Made by a program: the position numbers and the translations under genes
From: Scytalidium lignicola
Lineage: Eukaryota > Ascomycota > Leotiomycetes
DNA: 44,588 bases
Assembly: GCA_002812745.2 (NCBI GenBank)
Contig: NCSJ02000336.1
Span: forward strand, 1 to 44,588
Reading direction: 5' to 3'
The notes under the pieces: model-generated
What the model saw: only the letters and a program-made list of their open reading frames with translations
The model's database searches: none
What the model was told of the DNA's origin: nothing
Shown here: in pieces, positions 34,623-44,588 of the stretch
Numbering within the stretch: the first letter of the stretch is position 1
Layout: the number at the start of each line of letters is the position of its first letter

Positions 34623-36545
34623 TTTCTTCTTCGTAAGGTGTGAGATAGCGGGGTGACTTAGGGACTTTTAACGCCTTGGAGGGGTAGCTATTAAGCTAAA
34701 GATCGTTATATATGATTATGGATAGATTTGGGTGATGGAGACCAAATTATAGTGGTCAATTGTGCCTTTAATTTTGGATTATAAGATATGTGTCTCTGAA
34801 TGAGGAGGAGAAAGAGGTCAAACCGTAAGACCGTCCGGATAGATGGAGGTTTTATTTCATCATGTGTTCTCATGCAGGAACCAAGCTTGGCGCCTCAAAA
34901 TGCCGGCAGGAGATTGACCTCGGTACTTTCGTACCGAGAGATCCATGATACTGGTACAGACGCAAGATGGATATAGCTGTGGTAAATAGAAGCAAGAATG
35001 TTTTAGGTCATTAATTCATAATGTATTCAAAGAATTTCAAGCAAATCCCTTTATTCTCAGTTTATCTGGGACTAGGTAAATTTGGCAGTTACAGTACTAC
35101 CAACAGTTCTTTCTGCGTAAATATTATAACTAAAGATCAATTGGACAAACCTTAAATGGATCCAATCTACGGAGGACTATATATGGGACTATACTTTCTT
35201 AAGAAAAGTAGCAAAAACGCTCTACTATAAAATTTAGAAACCCGCCACTTCCGTGTTTAGCTCTTGGCCATTTGCCGATTCTGTTTGTGAGATGCACTGG
35301 ATATTCAGCCCTCCTATTTAACAGAGATTGTTATCAATAAACTCAATTTCTCTTACCAGAGCAGTAGTTTTCTGTTTCAAGAAATTTAATTGTAAATAAT
35401 GCACGTAAGTTAGCTTTTGGGCAGTTCAGCGAATTGTGCCGAGGTGCTTTCGGGAAAACATACGAATTGAATGAAGGCCGACACAACCTCCCATGTAAGG
35501 CCAGGCCATGAAAAAAATAAGAAAATTAAGTCCATAAAACTACTCCGTGCCGTCAGTATAGTAGATAATTCTGATACTATGTTCAAAATCCGCTGGTTGA
35601 GAAACCCAAGTCACGCGGCTGAAAGCTGGCTGAGGGGTAAGACGGCGACTTTGACTACGACGCTGACGGACAGGGGCAATTTAAGCTTAAATCAGTGGCT
35701 GGTGACATCATCGCCTCGGTGGTGGCTTTGCAATAGAGCTCGTGTCTTGGCCGTAAATTCGCATCCTACCTTAATCTATGACGTTTTCTGTGTAATGTAT
35801 ACTTAGTAGAGTCGCCGAAAAAGTTCTTCAGCATTTCTCTAGGGGCTCTACAAGGACTTGCAAGCGTCTTCATATTTCTAGCTACTGAGAAATCCAACTT
35901 TTCGTCGAACGCTGGCAAACAAATATTTCTAGCACTCAAACCACGAATTCTAAAATATGGATGGCAAGTTGGTCAGGAGTTACACAGTCTCCAAATATAA
36001 AGTATTAAACTCGATGTAGAGTACACGAGTAAACACAATCTAATCATTGCTTTGGACCAATCGATGATATAAGTTGTCAAAGGCTATGCCCATAACTAAA
36101 TATCGAAAACTTTAATGTTCCTAGTTTTTCAGACTTCATCTGTAATTCACAAGGATCTAGCCAAGGTTTGCAAATGAGTAATAAGCCGGGTTTATAGGGA
36201 GAGTTAAGCCATAATCTAACTACTGCCTTATAAACCTTCCTAAAACTGTAAGATAATAGGATGGAGCGTGTATGCAAAGTGAGTGTGTATTAGAGCCACA
36301 ATGTTACGTAACTGGTTCATAACAACCGCAGACTTGGCAATGGTTAACAAGATCCCATTGATTAGTATCTATCTATTCACGGCTGACTTAGTGAATACGA
36401 GAACCTCTCATTGAGTAGGTTCGGGATTCAAAGTAAATAAAAAATGGACTTCAAGGCAGAAGAAGAAAAGAAGGAGGATATGGAACGGTATGACCATGAA
36501 CAATTATGAACAGAGATGAAATCTCCATGGAGATGGCGACGTGGC

Positions 36546-36598
36546 TAGGGGTTGAACAACGCCGAGTGACGGTTAGGGGTTGAACGCCGAGTGATGGT
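36546..36598. repeat. Two-copy direct repeat of about 25-28 bp
   Basis: TAGGGGTTGAAC(AAC)GCCGAGTGA-type units sit back to back at 36546-36573 and 36574-36598. They differ by a 3-base AAC insertion and one C/T change. A third partial TTAGGGG follows. Confidence 0.75.
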
Positions 36599-37474
36599 TA
36601 GGGGCAGGAGCGCGCTGTGAAGATGCAGGGCTGCCCGCTCCGGGGTGCTGGCGGAGCGCGGAGTTCGTTGTGTCCGTCTCCGTGATATTGGAAGTCCATT
36701 GCATATATGAATTGACTCTTCAATTAGATTGGCTGCAGCGTAAAGATCACTCATGTCTCCATAGCACCCGAAGTTCGTAACCCGATACTGGGGTAGGTTA
36801 ACCTTAAACACCGAAGAGGATTAATAATACACGGGAGATATGGTAAGCGAGTAGCAGACGTGGGTGGATAGATGGCGGAGCAATTCTTCACCTGTATTGT
36901 GCAAGAACTCGATTCTGAATGAAGAGGTTGGAGGGGCGGAGATTCTGATTAATCAGCAGTAAGGTATCAAGGTGGGGTAAAAATAATGCAAACGCAACCG
37001 CAAACACAACCAAAAATCTGAGATGCCCACCGTATGGTGGTACCGAGTAAAGGCTCAGTAATCAGGCAAGCCATTGCCATACCGGTGGTTGTTTCCGCTA
37101 TCCTCTGCAACTGTCCACAGTAATTATGGAGAGGAAACAGCTTAGAGATCATGCATCTCCCAATCGGAATTGCTTATGCCCAAAATGCCTTGTTACGTTT
37201 GCATGGTATCCCAATGTTGTGCATAGTTGGTGGCAAAGTCTAGAGTGGGAACTTGTTTCACCTGAAGTTATGCTCTCAAGGTGCCCGCGACAGTTACCAT
37301 ACCAGTTTAGCTTTGGGCGTGTTTGTGCTTGTGCTTGTCGTGTCAACGCCGAACATGATCGTCGTGGGGCCCAGCTCCAGGGTTCCTTTGGTGGGATGTG
37401 GCGTTTGTGTGCTTGTGTGCTTGTAGGGGTATTTCCCGTCACAGATTAGCAGGCTAAAAGGTTGGTTATCTTCC

Positions 37475-37482
37475 TATATATA
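37475..37482 (+). promoter_or_regulatory. TATA box of the aldo-keto reductase gene
   Basis: TATATATA lies about 125 bp upstream of the ATG in pyrimidine-rich DNA. Confidence 0.5.
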
Positions 37483-37606
37483 GCGGAAGCTTAAGCCCAG
37501 GCTCAACGGCTTCTCTCCAGCTTTACTCCCTCTTCTATACCTAGAAAACATCGACTCACTTCAAGTTTTGTATCCTCTTCTCGACGTCCACTCGAACCTA
37601 GCAAAC

Positions 37607-38804
37607 ATGTCTCCCACAACCCCTAAGATCATCTTCGGCACGGCTGGTATCGCCCTGCTCACCCCGGAGTACCAGAAGGAGATGTTCTCGCTTTTGGAGA
37701 AGTATGATGTCAAGTATCTTGATACTGCCTATATCTATGTTCGTCAACCTTTCTCGTATATCCTCTTGCTTGCAGTTGAAGCAGCTCCTAACAACAGTCC
37801 TTGAAATAGCAAAACAGTGAACAGACTCTTAATGCTATTGGGGTAACATCAAAATATACTATTCATACTAAGGCGCCCGGTTTCAGTCGCGGCAGTTTGA
37901 AGAAGCAGAGTGTTTTGGATGGGATGGAAAAGAGCTTGAAGGATTTAGGCGTCAGCAGTGTAAGTCATATGTGTTGCCACTCCCCCTTCTTACCTGCGAC
38001 TAAAATCGTTCTTTTAGGTTGAGATTTACTACCTCCACGCTCCTGACCCAGACACGCCTATTGAAGAAACTCTGTCTGCGATCCAGGAGCTCTACACAGC
38101 AGGCAAATTTAAGAAGGTATGTGCTAATCCATTTCTTCTACCTCTTTGCCCAAGTCAATTCTCAATCATATTCCACGGTAGAATGCCAAACTAACCACGG
38201 AAACCCCGCATTTCAGTTCGGCCTCTCCAATTTCCTACCCTCCGATGTCCAGAAAATTTATGACATTCAGAAAGCAGCCAACTCGGTCGTGCCAACCGTA
38301 TTCCAGGGTAACTACAACGCTGTCTCCCGTCATATCGAATCGGACCTGTTCCCTGTGCTCCGCAAACTTAACATTGCTTTCTACGCCTACTCTCCCATCG
38401 CCGGTGGCTTCTTGGTCAAGGATGCCGCCAGCCTCCGCGCTGGTCAGGCTGAAGGTCGTTTTAGCAAAGATATCCCCGTTGGATCAATGTACAATACTCT
38501 TTATGCGAAGGACAGTCTGATCAGTGCTCTCGAGGAATGGGGGAAAATCGCGGAGGATGCAGGCATCTCCAAGGCTGCATTAGCATATCGCTGGGTGACA
38601 TTTAGCAGTGCCATCAAAGCCGAGAACGGTGATGGAGTGATTATTGGTGCTAGTAAGCCTGCTCAGTTGGAAGAGAGCTTAAAGGCTATTAGGGATGGAC
38701 CCCTGGATGCGGCTATTGCGGCGAGAGTAGATGCCATCTGGGCTGCCGTAAAGGATGAGGCTCCTAGAGACAACTGGCACAGCTTTGGAGCGCTGCAGAA
38801 ATGA
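37607..38804 (+). CDS. Aldo-keto reductase, aflatoxin-aldehyde-reductase-like (AKR7 type)
   Basis: It is predicted to reduce aldehydes with NADPH in the cytosol. The model is join(37607..37738, 37810..37959, 38018..38116, 38217..38804), giving 322 aa with introns of 71, 58 and 100 nt, all GT-AG. The catalytic tetrad is visible: Asp39 and Tyr44 (LDTAYIY), Lys65 (HTKAPGF), His101 (YYLHAPDPDTP). The FGLSNF strand, NAVSR segment, IAFYAYSPIAGG and the C-terminal GVIIGASKPAQLEE cofactor site are intact. The first intron uses GTTCGT as donor, a weaker site. The substrate is unknown. AKR7 enzymes often handle reactive dialdehydes. Confidence 0.93.
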
Positions 38805-39716
38805 GAACCAGGAAGATAAAGTAGTATACTTCAGCGAATTAAACGTAGAATTTGCGGTGGAACTTGTTGTGAACGGCACTGATTGATATAACTCAGTGGG
38901 TCAATGGAACATAGAAGGCAAGGTGCTTAAAGACTTGCAATGAACACAATAAACGAAATTTTGAGCCAATGATTTACGATCCAGAATATTTCGAAATATA
39001 GGAATGATATGATAAATAGACAGATAGTGTCAGACAACAGCGAGGGAAAAAAATCAAATTAAGTCGACGTCTCTCTGTGTACGTAAAGATCTGGATGAGT
39101 CAGCGGCAATCCCTCTCCATTGCCCCTCCCTAGGCACCTTGGCTGCATTGACATCCGCCATCTCGATGTAGATAACGTCGAAACGAATCACAATGCTTCA
39201 TTTAGCTAGTTATTTCACCACGTTCCTAGTTCCTTTTCTCTTCTTTGTCATGGCCATTGCTACGTCTGGCTAAGTTCAGAGAGAGCCAATTTGTCTTCTT
39301 CGGGCTCCGGAGATTTCAAGGGTTATTTGCAAGTACAAGTAAAGCTGTTGAGAACCGAGTTGAATTATCGGAGGTTCTAGATGAAAATTGATTGAAAGGA
39401 GTGCTGAAATTAGGAGTGCCTTGGATATTGAGCGAAGAATCAATCGCTTTTGGAAAATATTTGGCCTGTGTCATAAACTCTGCCTTGGTGTAATGTTTGG
39501 AGCTCAGGGTCCTACTATCTCCTTTACCTGGAATTAGGTACGGGACGTTGCTGCATTCAACCAAAAAACCAGTCTAATATATTTTCTTGGACCAGGATTT
39601 CATCACTTGCACCTTCAAAGCTTATTTATATTTGGTCTTCAGTGCTCTCTTACTAGAAACTGTGGAGGGTCAGGGCTTCCTTGTATCATACGCTTAAAGT
39701 CAGACATACAGGATCA
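38805..39716. other. Intergenic region upstream of the regulator-like gene
   Basis: This is AT-rich DNA with only short frames of no recognisable content. Confidence 0.5.
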
Positions 39717-41862
39717 ATGCAAGAACAGCAGGCAGGGCAGCCTTTGGAGATCCGCGTTAGAAGCTCAGAAACAAGCAGTCTCGAGCCTGTGGCATGCCAA
39801 GATGTCACTCATGACCAGATTTCTCCAGAACCCAAAGTTTCCAGGGCCGCAGAGGATAGGGACTATGGCGCAATCACATCCCTATCTGAAAACCAAGGCA
39901 TGCATGAGGGCTTAATAACACCAGCCAAATGTGATGAGCGTTTACCAGCATTTCAATTCATCAACGAACGTGACCTGCATGAGCCCGAGAATGTGAACCT
40001 CCGCCGAGCGATGAGAGCTCATGTAAGGCGAGATATGACTTTAAAGCGCCAAAGAAACAATGCTATTTATATGTCTCGTTTTTCGGGGAGTAGGAAGATT
40101 TTGAAAAAGAGTCCTCCATATCCAAGTACCACACAAAATAACTGTATCGTCGACTTCTCCAAATGCACAATCACTGAGAAATACTCCAGACCATTCGCTT
40201 TCTCATAAGAAAGAAGGAGTAGTTCTTCGGCGCACCCGCTCCTCAAGATCCGTCCCTGTCCATGTCTTTCGGGTGGCTTCAGCCCCTAAGCCAATTGTCT
40301 CTGTCTCCCACACCTCTACGGGGCTGGATATCCATCCTGATCATACCAAGGAGATAGACATCCCTATGCAAAGCAAATACACACCAAACGTTGCAGTCAG
40401 TAAGTCTACCAACTACCACCTGGTAGTTTTTCTCAACTTATAGCGACTACTATATTTCTTTCCCTCGTGGATATTCTAACACCTACCTACCACTCAGCAA
40501 CACCATATGCCTTGCAAATGGGTCCTAGTGCACCAACCCTCTACATGCAACCACATCGCTGGCCATTCATGCATTCAATCCAAGGAGCTCGACCAGCAAT
40601 CTCAGTTTACATGCCTACAAGCACCATTCCAATCCCAAATATTAGGTCCAAAAGACCTTGTTTACTTAAGAGTGCTCGAATTAACATGTGGATTGTTAAC
40701 AGCGTTGATTATTTCATTTTCAAGGATAACCTTATCAAATGGGTGAACGAACGCTTGGATGATCCTAGGAAGGGGACTGATGAGACTACTATCGGTGGCA
40801 TTTTGTTACTTACAAGTCTGGAGGTGAGTTAGTATAGTCATCCTTTTATCAGATTTTGCTGTAGAATTTATCTTCAAATGGTCGGAAAAAAAGGAGGGAG
40901 GGGGTACTCCATTCCATCATTTATTTTTTCATCTTAATCTTACAGAATATCCTTATGTCAAAGCTACTAACATAAATTTCACAGCTCTGCCGCGGTAATA
41001 GCACGGAGCTTGAAGCTCACATTGACGGCTTAAAACGAATAGCCAGTATCAGAGGGGGTCTGGACAAAATGACAGATATGAATCATTTCCGTCTGAAGGT
41101 CCAACTGTAAGTTGCAACAGATCTTTAAAGTGCTCCCCCTATTCTAGCACCCTCATTTCGTGCATTCTTCACCGGTACAGAAACCAACAAGATTCTCTAT
41201 CTACCAGAATCGATCTTCTTGTAGCAGCAATGCTAGACACAGAGACTCGATTCCCAACCCCCGGACTGGGCCGGCCACTTAGACCTCCTCCCAGACTACA
41301 CGGGTTGATCCAGATCCCCGATTCACCGCTCTACGGACACCAGTTCTTGCAAGATATATTGCTAGATTCCCCATTTTGCGCTCAGTCGATCGTACTTCTA
41401 CAGCAAATGCAAGACTTAACGCGGGGATTTCTTCTCCAAGGAACCCCATCCCATCCCATTCCTCTTCTACCCTCAGAACCCACTGCTTCCCTTTTACAAG
41501 TATGCAATGTAGATCAACCACCCTCACTCCTAAACATCATTACCTTAACAGCTACACTCTACACCCAATTCTTCTCTAACACCACTCTCCCGGTATCCAT
41601 ATCTACTTTAACCACCGCGTTAACCACCTGTCTCGAATCCACAGTGCATGACGAGACATGGATGCAGTACCCCGGTATCCTCCTCTGGATCGTGCTCACG
41701 GGCTGTGCAGCGACGACTGGAGAGAAGGGAGAGAGGAGTTTCTTCCTGCTGTGGGCTACGAGGATTGGGTTGAGTAGTGTTTGGGGATGGTGGGAAGAGA
41801 TGAGGATGAGTGTGGAGGGTTTTTCAAGGGTTAGGAGAGGAGGGAGGTGTAGGGTTGGTTAG
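39717..41862 (+). CDS. Fungal transcription-factor-domain protein without a zinc cluster
   Basis: The working model is join(39717..40125, 40190..40399, 40498..40823, 40985..41106, 41181..41862), giving about 582 aa. The last three joins are firm. They yield ERLDDPRKGTDETTIGGILL, then LCRGNSTELEAHIDGLKRIA, SIRGGLDKM and QDSLSTRIDLLVAAMLDTE, the pattern of fungal-specific regulator domains. The N-terminus has AFQFINERDLHEPEN and RAMRAHVRRDMTLKR, found in the family members that lack a Zn2Cys6 cluster, and none is seen here. The first intron (64 nt) is uncertain. A frameshift near the A5 run at 40104 is the alternative. The start of exon 3 is also weak. It may sense or regulate rather than bind DNA directly. 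Confidence 0.7.
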
Positions 41863-42816
41863 TTTGCTGATTTTGGGAGTTGGAAGNTTTTTTNAAAAAA
41901 TTTTAATAAAAAAAATGAGCTAATTTCATTCTTAGATTTGAATGAATAAGTTTTTACTTAAATGGCGTTTTATGATCTTCTGAGGAGGATAACCGGGGTC
42001 GTAAATGAAATATAACGACTATAGCTATATGCTTTATTTTGGGTGGTGTTAAAACGTTTANTTTTTATTTTTAGATGGGGGCCTTTGCTCTTTTATCGTT
42101 GAANGGGGGGGTTCTTAAAAAAGTGCTGCTAGGTAGGAACCACAATAGTATTAAAAAAAACACTTTAAAAATACAGCATTATGAAAGTATGAAATTTGTT
42201 TATGTTGTTTTAGATCTCTAGTCAGTAGTAATGGAGAAATGAAAAAAGGAAAATAAATAGATTAAAAAAATTGGGAGAATCAAAGAGTGAGGCGAATAGG
42301 GGGTAAATTATGATAAGTCATTGCATCGTGACATCGCACATGAAAATAAGAGAATTATAAATTCGAGGGAAAATTCTGTGAGTAGGTGGAGTAGTAGTGT
42401 GGGTAGGAACCCATTCGAGGTCCTTCCAAGGTATATATATTTAACTATTACGTAGAGGTTAAGTAATACTAAACGGGGTCCGCCCCTCCGATAATGATGA
42501 TATTGATAACGATGAAGAAAGACGAGGAGTGGATAAAACCCGAATCCATCGAATCGCAAAAGCTTTGGTATCATAATTCAAGGCTTTGGTCGTTATGAAA
42601 TCCCTGCCTCCCTGCCCTTATAAATCCAATGCACCCAGCTGCCAATGACCCTCCCNAAAAAAGGAAACTCCCCGTTCTTTTCTTATTCTTTTCCTTCTTC
42701 CATTAGACCACCCACCAGAACGCCAGAGACCATGCCCCATTTGACCTGACCTGTTTCCTGTAGTGCTGTTGTAAAAACCAAGAAAGCTTAAACACCTGAG
42801 CTGTATTCATTCGTGA
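41863..42816. other. Intergenic region with several ambiguous bases
   Basis: Low-complexity A- and T-rich DNA with Ns at 41886, 41894, 42061, 42104 and 42656, all beside homopolymers. I see no gene. Confidence 0.5.
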
Positions 42817-44588
42817 TCATAATACGACGGCCGATTCGGCATCTGGAACCTTTGGTGGTGGCCCAATGCCATTCCCGATGGACGGATTGTGACCGTGACC
42901 GTGACCGTGTTCATTACCATTAGTTGGACTTGCGTGCTCTTTGCCTAGGCCCAATACCCTCTGTAAGCTCCGTCTGATACCACTGCCTCCTGTTGATGAA
43001 CTAGTAGGAGCAACATGATGAGGACTGCTTGGGTTTACACTGGTATCTTTCTCCTTATCTTTCTCCCTATCAAGCCCTAGGATTCCTGCCACACTGAGTT
43101 TCCTTCCTTTCTTCTTTATAACCGCGACGCTTTCTGCAGGCGTCGGCCTAGGAGGCCACTCGCCGTCTCTCTTCCACCCCTGCACGCAACTTCTCGTCAC
43201 GTCCTTTAGATTCATAGGACAACTAGGAGTGAGCGCTTGGATAATGACCTTGTCATAGATGGTGTTGTAAGCTGCGGGCGTGATGCTTGCCCTCATGACA
43301 TTTGTTGGCGGCAGTAGTGGTCGCGGGATAGGGATTTCTACCTCGTCGTACCATTCTCCTTCATCTTCAAGGTCTTCTACAGCTGTAGAAGAACCGTCAG
43401 TGCCTGATAGAGATGCCGAAGTACGTCGAGTGGACCCGAGTTTTGAAGCACGCGCGACTTTTCGAGCCCCTGTCCACGCGTCGCGACGCTGGATGAAGCA
43501 GCGAACGCCTGGGTTCCATTCCATTTCCTGCACGAGGCGTCGCTGGCGACGTCGTTTTCGCTCGGCGGCGCTTCTTCCAATGGCGTCGCCTACGCTGTCT
43601 GGGCTCTCAAATTTGAAAGGATTGCGATTGACGGCTTTGATGTGAGGGTGAGCAGGATCTGATGGATTGTCTGTAGATTTACTTGGTCGCAAGGGCGAGT
43701 CATCATCGGGCTCGCTCAAGTCGCTAATCCATTCATCTCGTGGTCTCCAGACCGTGGATTCGTCTATATTGAGTTTGCTGGCCTCGGTTGTGGCTTCCTC
43801 TTCCTCTTCTGCTTCTTCTTCGCCTTCCGCATCGGGTTCTTTGGGAGGCCATTCCCACTTCCAATCGGTTCGTACGTGCTCAACAAGGAACCTTTTCACG
43901 GCATCCTTTTGCTTTGCACGATCTTTGCTGGTTAGATCGGCCTCGTAAGGAGTTATCGCACCTGAAGTAGCCATCACTCGACGGCGCGCTGCTGCAGCAC
44001 CGAAGGTATGTATATGGCCGAACAGCATATTTGGATCTGGCAATGGTGCTGCTACTTCCGCAGCATTGGGTGAGGAGCACTCTGGAGTAGCCCTATTTGA
44101 AGGCGACCCCAGATGGGTGGTGCTTGTGGGATGCACCGTCACTGCTGTGGTGGAGTGCAAGACTTGGAGGGGCGTATCTGTGGCAGGTCGTATGACCGTT
44201 GTATGTGGTTCCACTAGCACACCAGCAGGTTAGCTCTTGGCCCTGAATTTGCGTCTCGATGAGAGGTTTGTAGAAAGAAGCAGCAGATATTTGCACTGGA
44301 GACAACGAGACCTCTGCTCTCTCTTAGCCATACCTTCTTGGTGCTCGACTTCCCCAGTCGTTACGGGGGGCGTAATGTTCTCCTGCGGGGAGTCATGTGC
44401 CTCCTCGACGAGCACGCGAACAGGCGACGGCTTGGTGCCACAACGATTTTTTGAAATTTCGGGAGAATGAAGAGGATGGTGATGAGGAGGAGGCGTTGGA
44501 GGAAGAGGAGATGCAGCAGGGTCAGCCAGATCGCCGGGGTCAGGGCGGTCGAGAGATGCTGGCGGTGGTGAGTCTAAATGATAATCGA
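42817..44588 (-). CDS. Conserved fungal protein, DUF4050-like, 5' end outside the window
   Basis: The model is complement(join(42817..44213, 44334..>44588)), at least 549 aa. The 120-nt intron joins in phase and gives HQE-VEPHTTVIRP. The conserved core is RRRVMATSGAITPYEADL, then AKQKDAVKRFLVEHVRTDW, RDEWISDLSEP, the basic RSAAERKRRRQRRLVQEMEW, then GVRCFIQRRDAWTGARK, and YNTIYDKVIIQALTPSCPM with GWKRDGEWPPRP. These resemble a widespread fungal family that I believe is DUF4050; the function is unknown. The visible N-terminal part is Pro/His-rich. The C-terminus has a Gly-His run (HGHGHGH) that may bind metal, and a Ser-rich disordered stretch. The true start lies beyond 44588. Confidence 0.8.

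Larger units (their letters stand above)
34623..37606. other. Three-kilobase intergenic region
   Basis: I find no supported gene. Small frames (35471-35806, 36545-36811, 37126-37449) show no domains. A two-unit direct repeat lies at 36546-36598, and CA-rich DNA at about 36990-37015. Confidence 0.5.

Overview
This window is nuclear DNA from a filamentous ascomycete (Pezizomycotina). The evidence is short GT-AG introns (mostly 45-75 nt), intergenic DNA that is AT-rich in several stretches, tRNA genes with small introns, and proteins of characteristic fungal families: a TRI12-type MFS pump, a GH15 glucoamylase with CBM20, a fungal regulator domain and UreG. A leotiomycete (Helotiales) is my guess, but the sequence alone does not prove it. 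There are no operons. Exon joins were worked out by hand from splice sites and reading phase.

Layout. 1-4924: gene-poor DNA with four credible tRNA genes (Asp, one of uncertain isotype, Asn, Arg) and one odd tRNA-like locus. 4925-7044 (-): seven-exon MFS efflux pump. 7045-9093: long gap. 9094-9881 (-): membrane-anchored peptidyl-tRNA hydrolase 2. 10606-13129 (-) TSR1 and 13360-15082 (+) UTP7: two 40S-subunit assembly factors that share a 230-bp divergent promoter. 15483-16489 (-): urease accessory GTPase UreG. 16988-19128 (-): secreted glucoamylase. 21215-23262 (+): SNU66/SART1 tri-snRNP factor. 24566-25682 (-): nicotinamide riboside kinase. 26285-27906 (+): mitochondrial aspartate aminotransferase. 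28047-29130 (-): unknown coiled-coil protein. 29780-30484 (+): mitoribosomal bL28m. 31366-33222 (+): unknown type II membrane protein. 33598-34622 (-): SET-domain protein. 34623-37606: 3-kb gap. 37607-38804 (+): aldo-keto reductase. 39717-41862 (+): fungal regulator-like protein without a zinc cluster. 42817-44588 (-): conserved fungal protein whose 5' end lies outside the window.

Most genes are housekeeping (ribosome assembly, splicing, mitochondrial translation, nitrogen and NAD metabolism), mixed with accessory functions (drug/toxin-type efflux, starch degradation, aldehyde reduction). I found no transposon, CRISPR array or convincing secondary-metabolite cluster.

Points most worth a second look: (1) the aminotransferase gene appears to contain a 3-nt micro-exon encoding one conserved Asp, followed by a 10-nt exon; (2) single Ns placed at homopolymers are assembly artefacts, and two of them falsely break SNU66; (3) a tRNA-like locus carries an antisense class II D-arm; (4) a small dispersed repeat occurs twice; (5) the TSR1/UTP7 promoter has RRPE-like and PAC-like elements. 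I did not find a clearly new multi-gene system.
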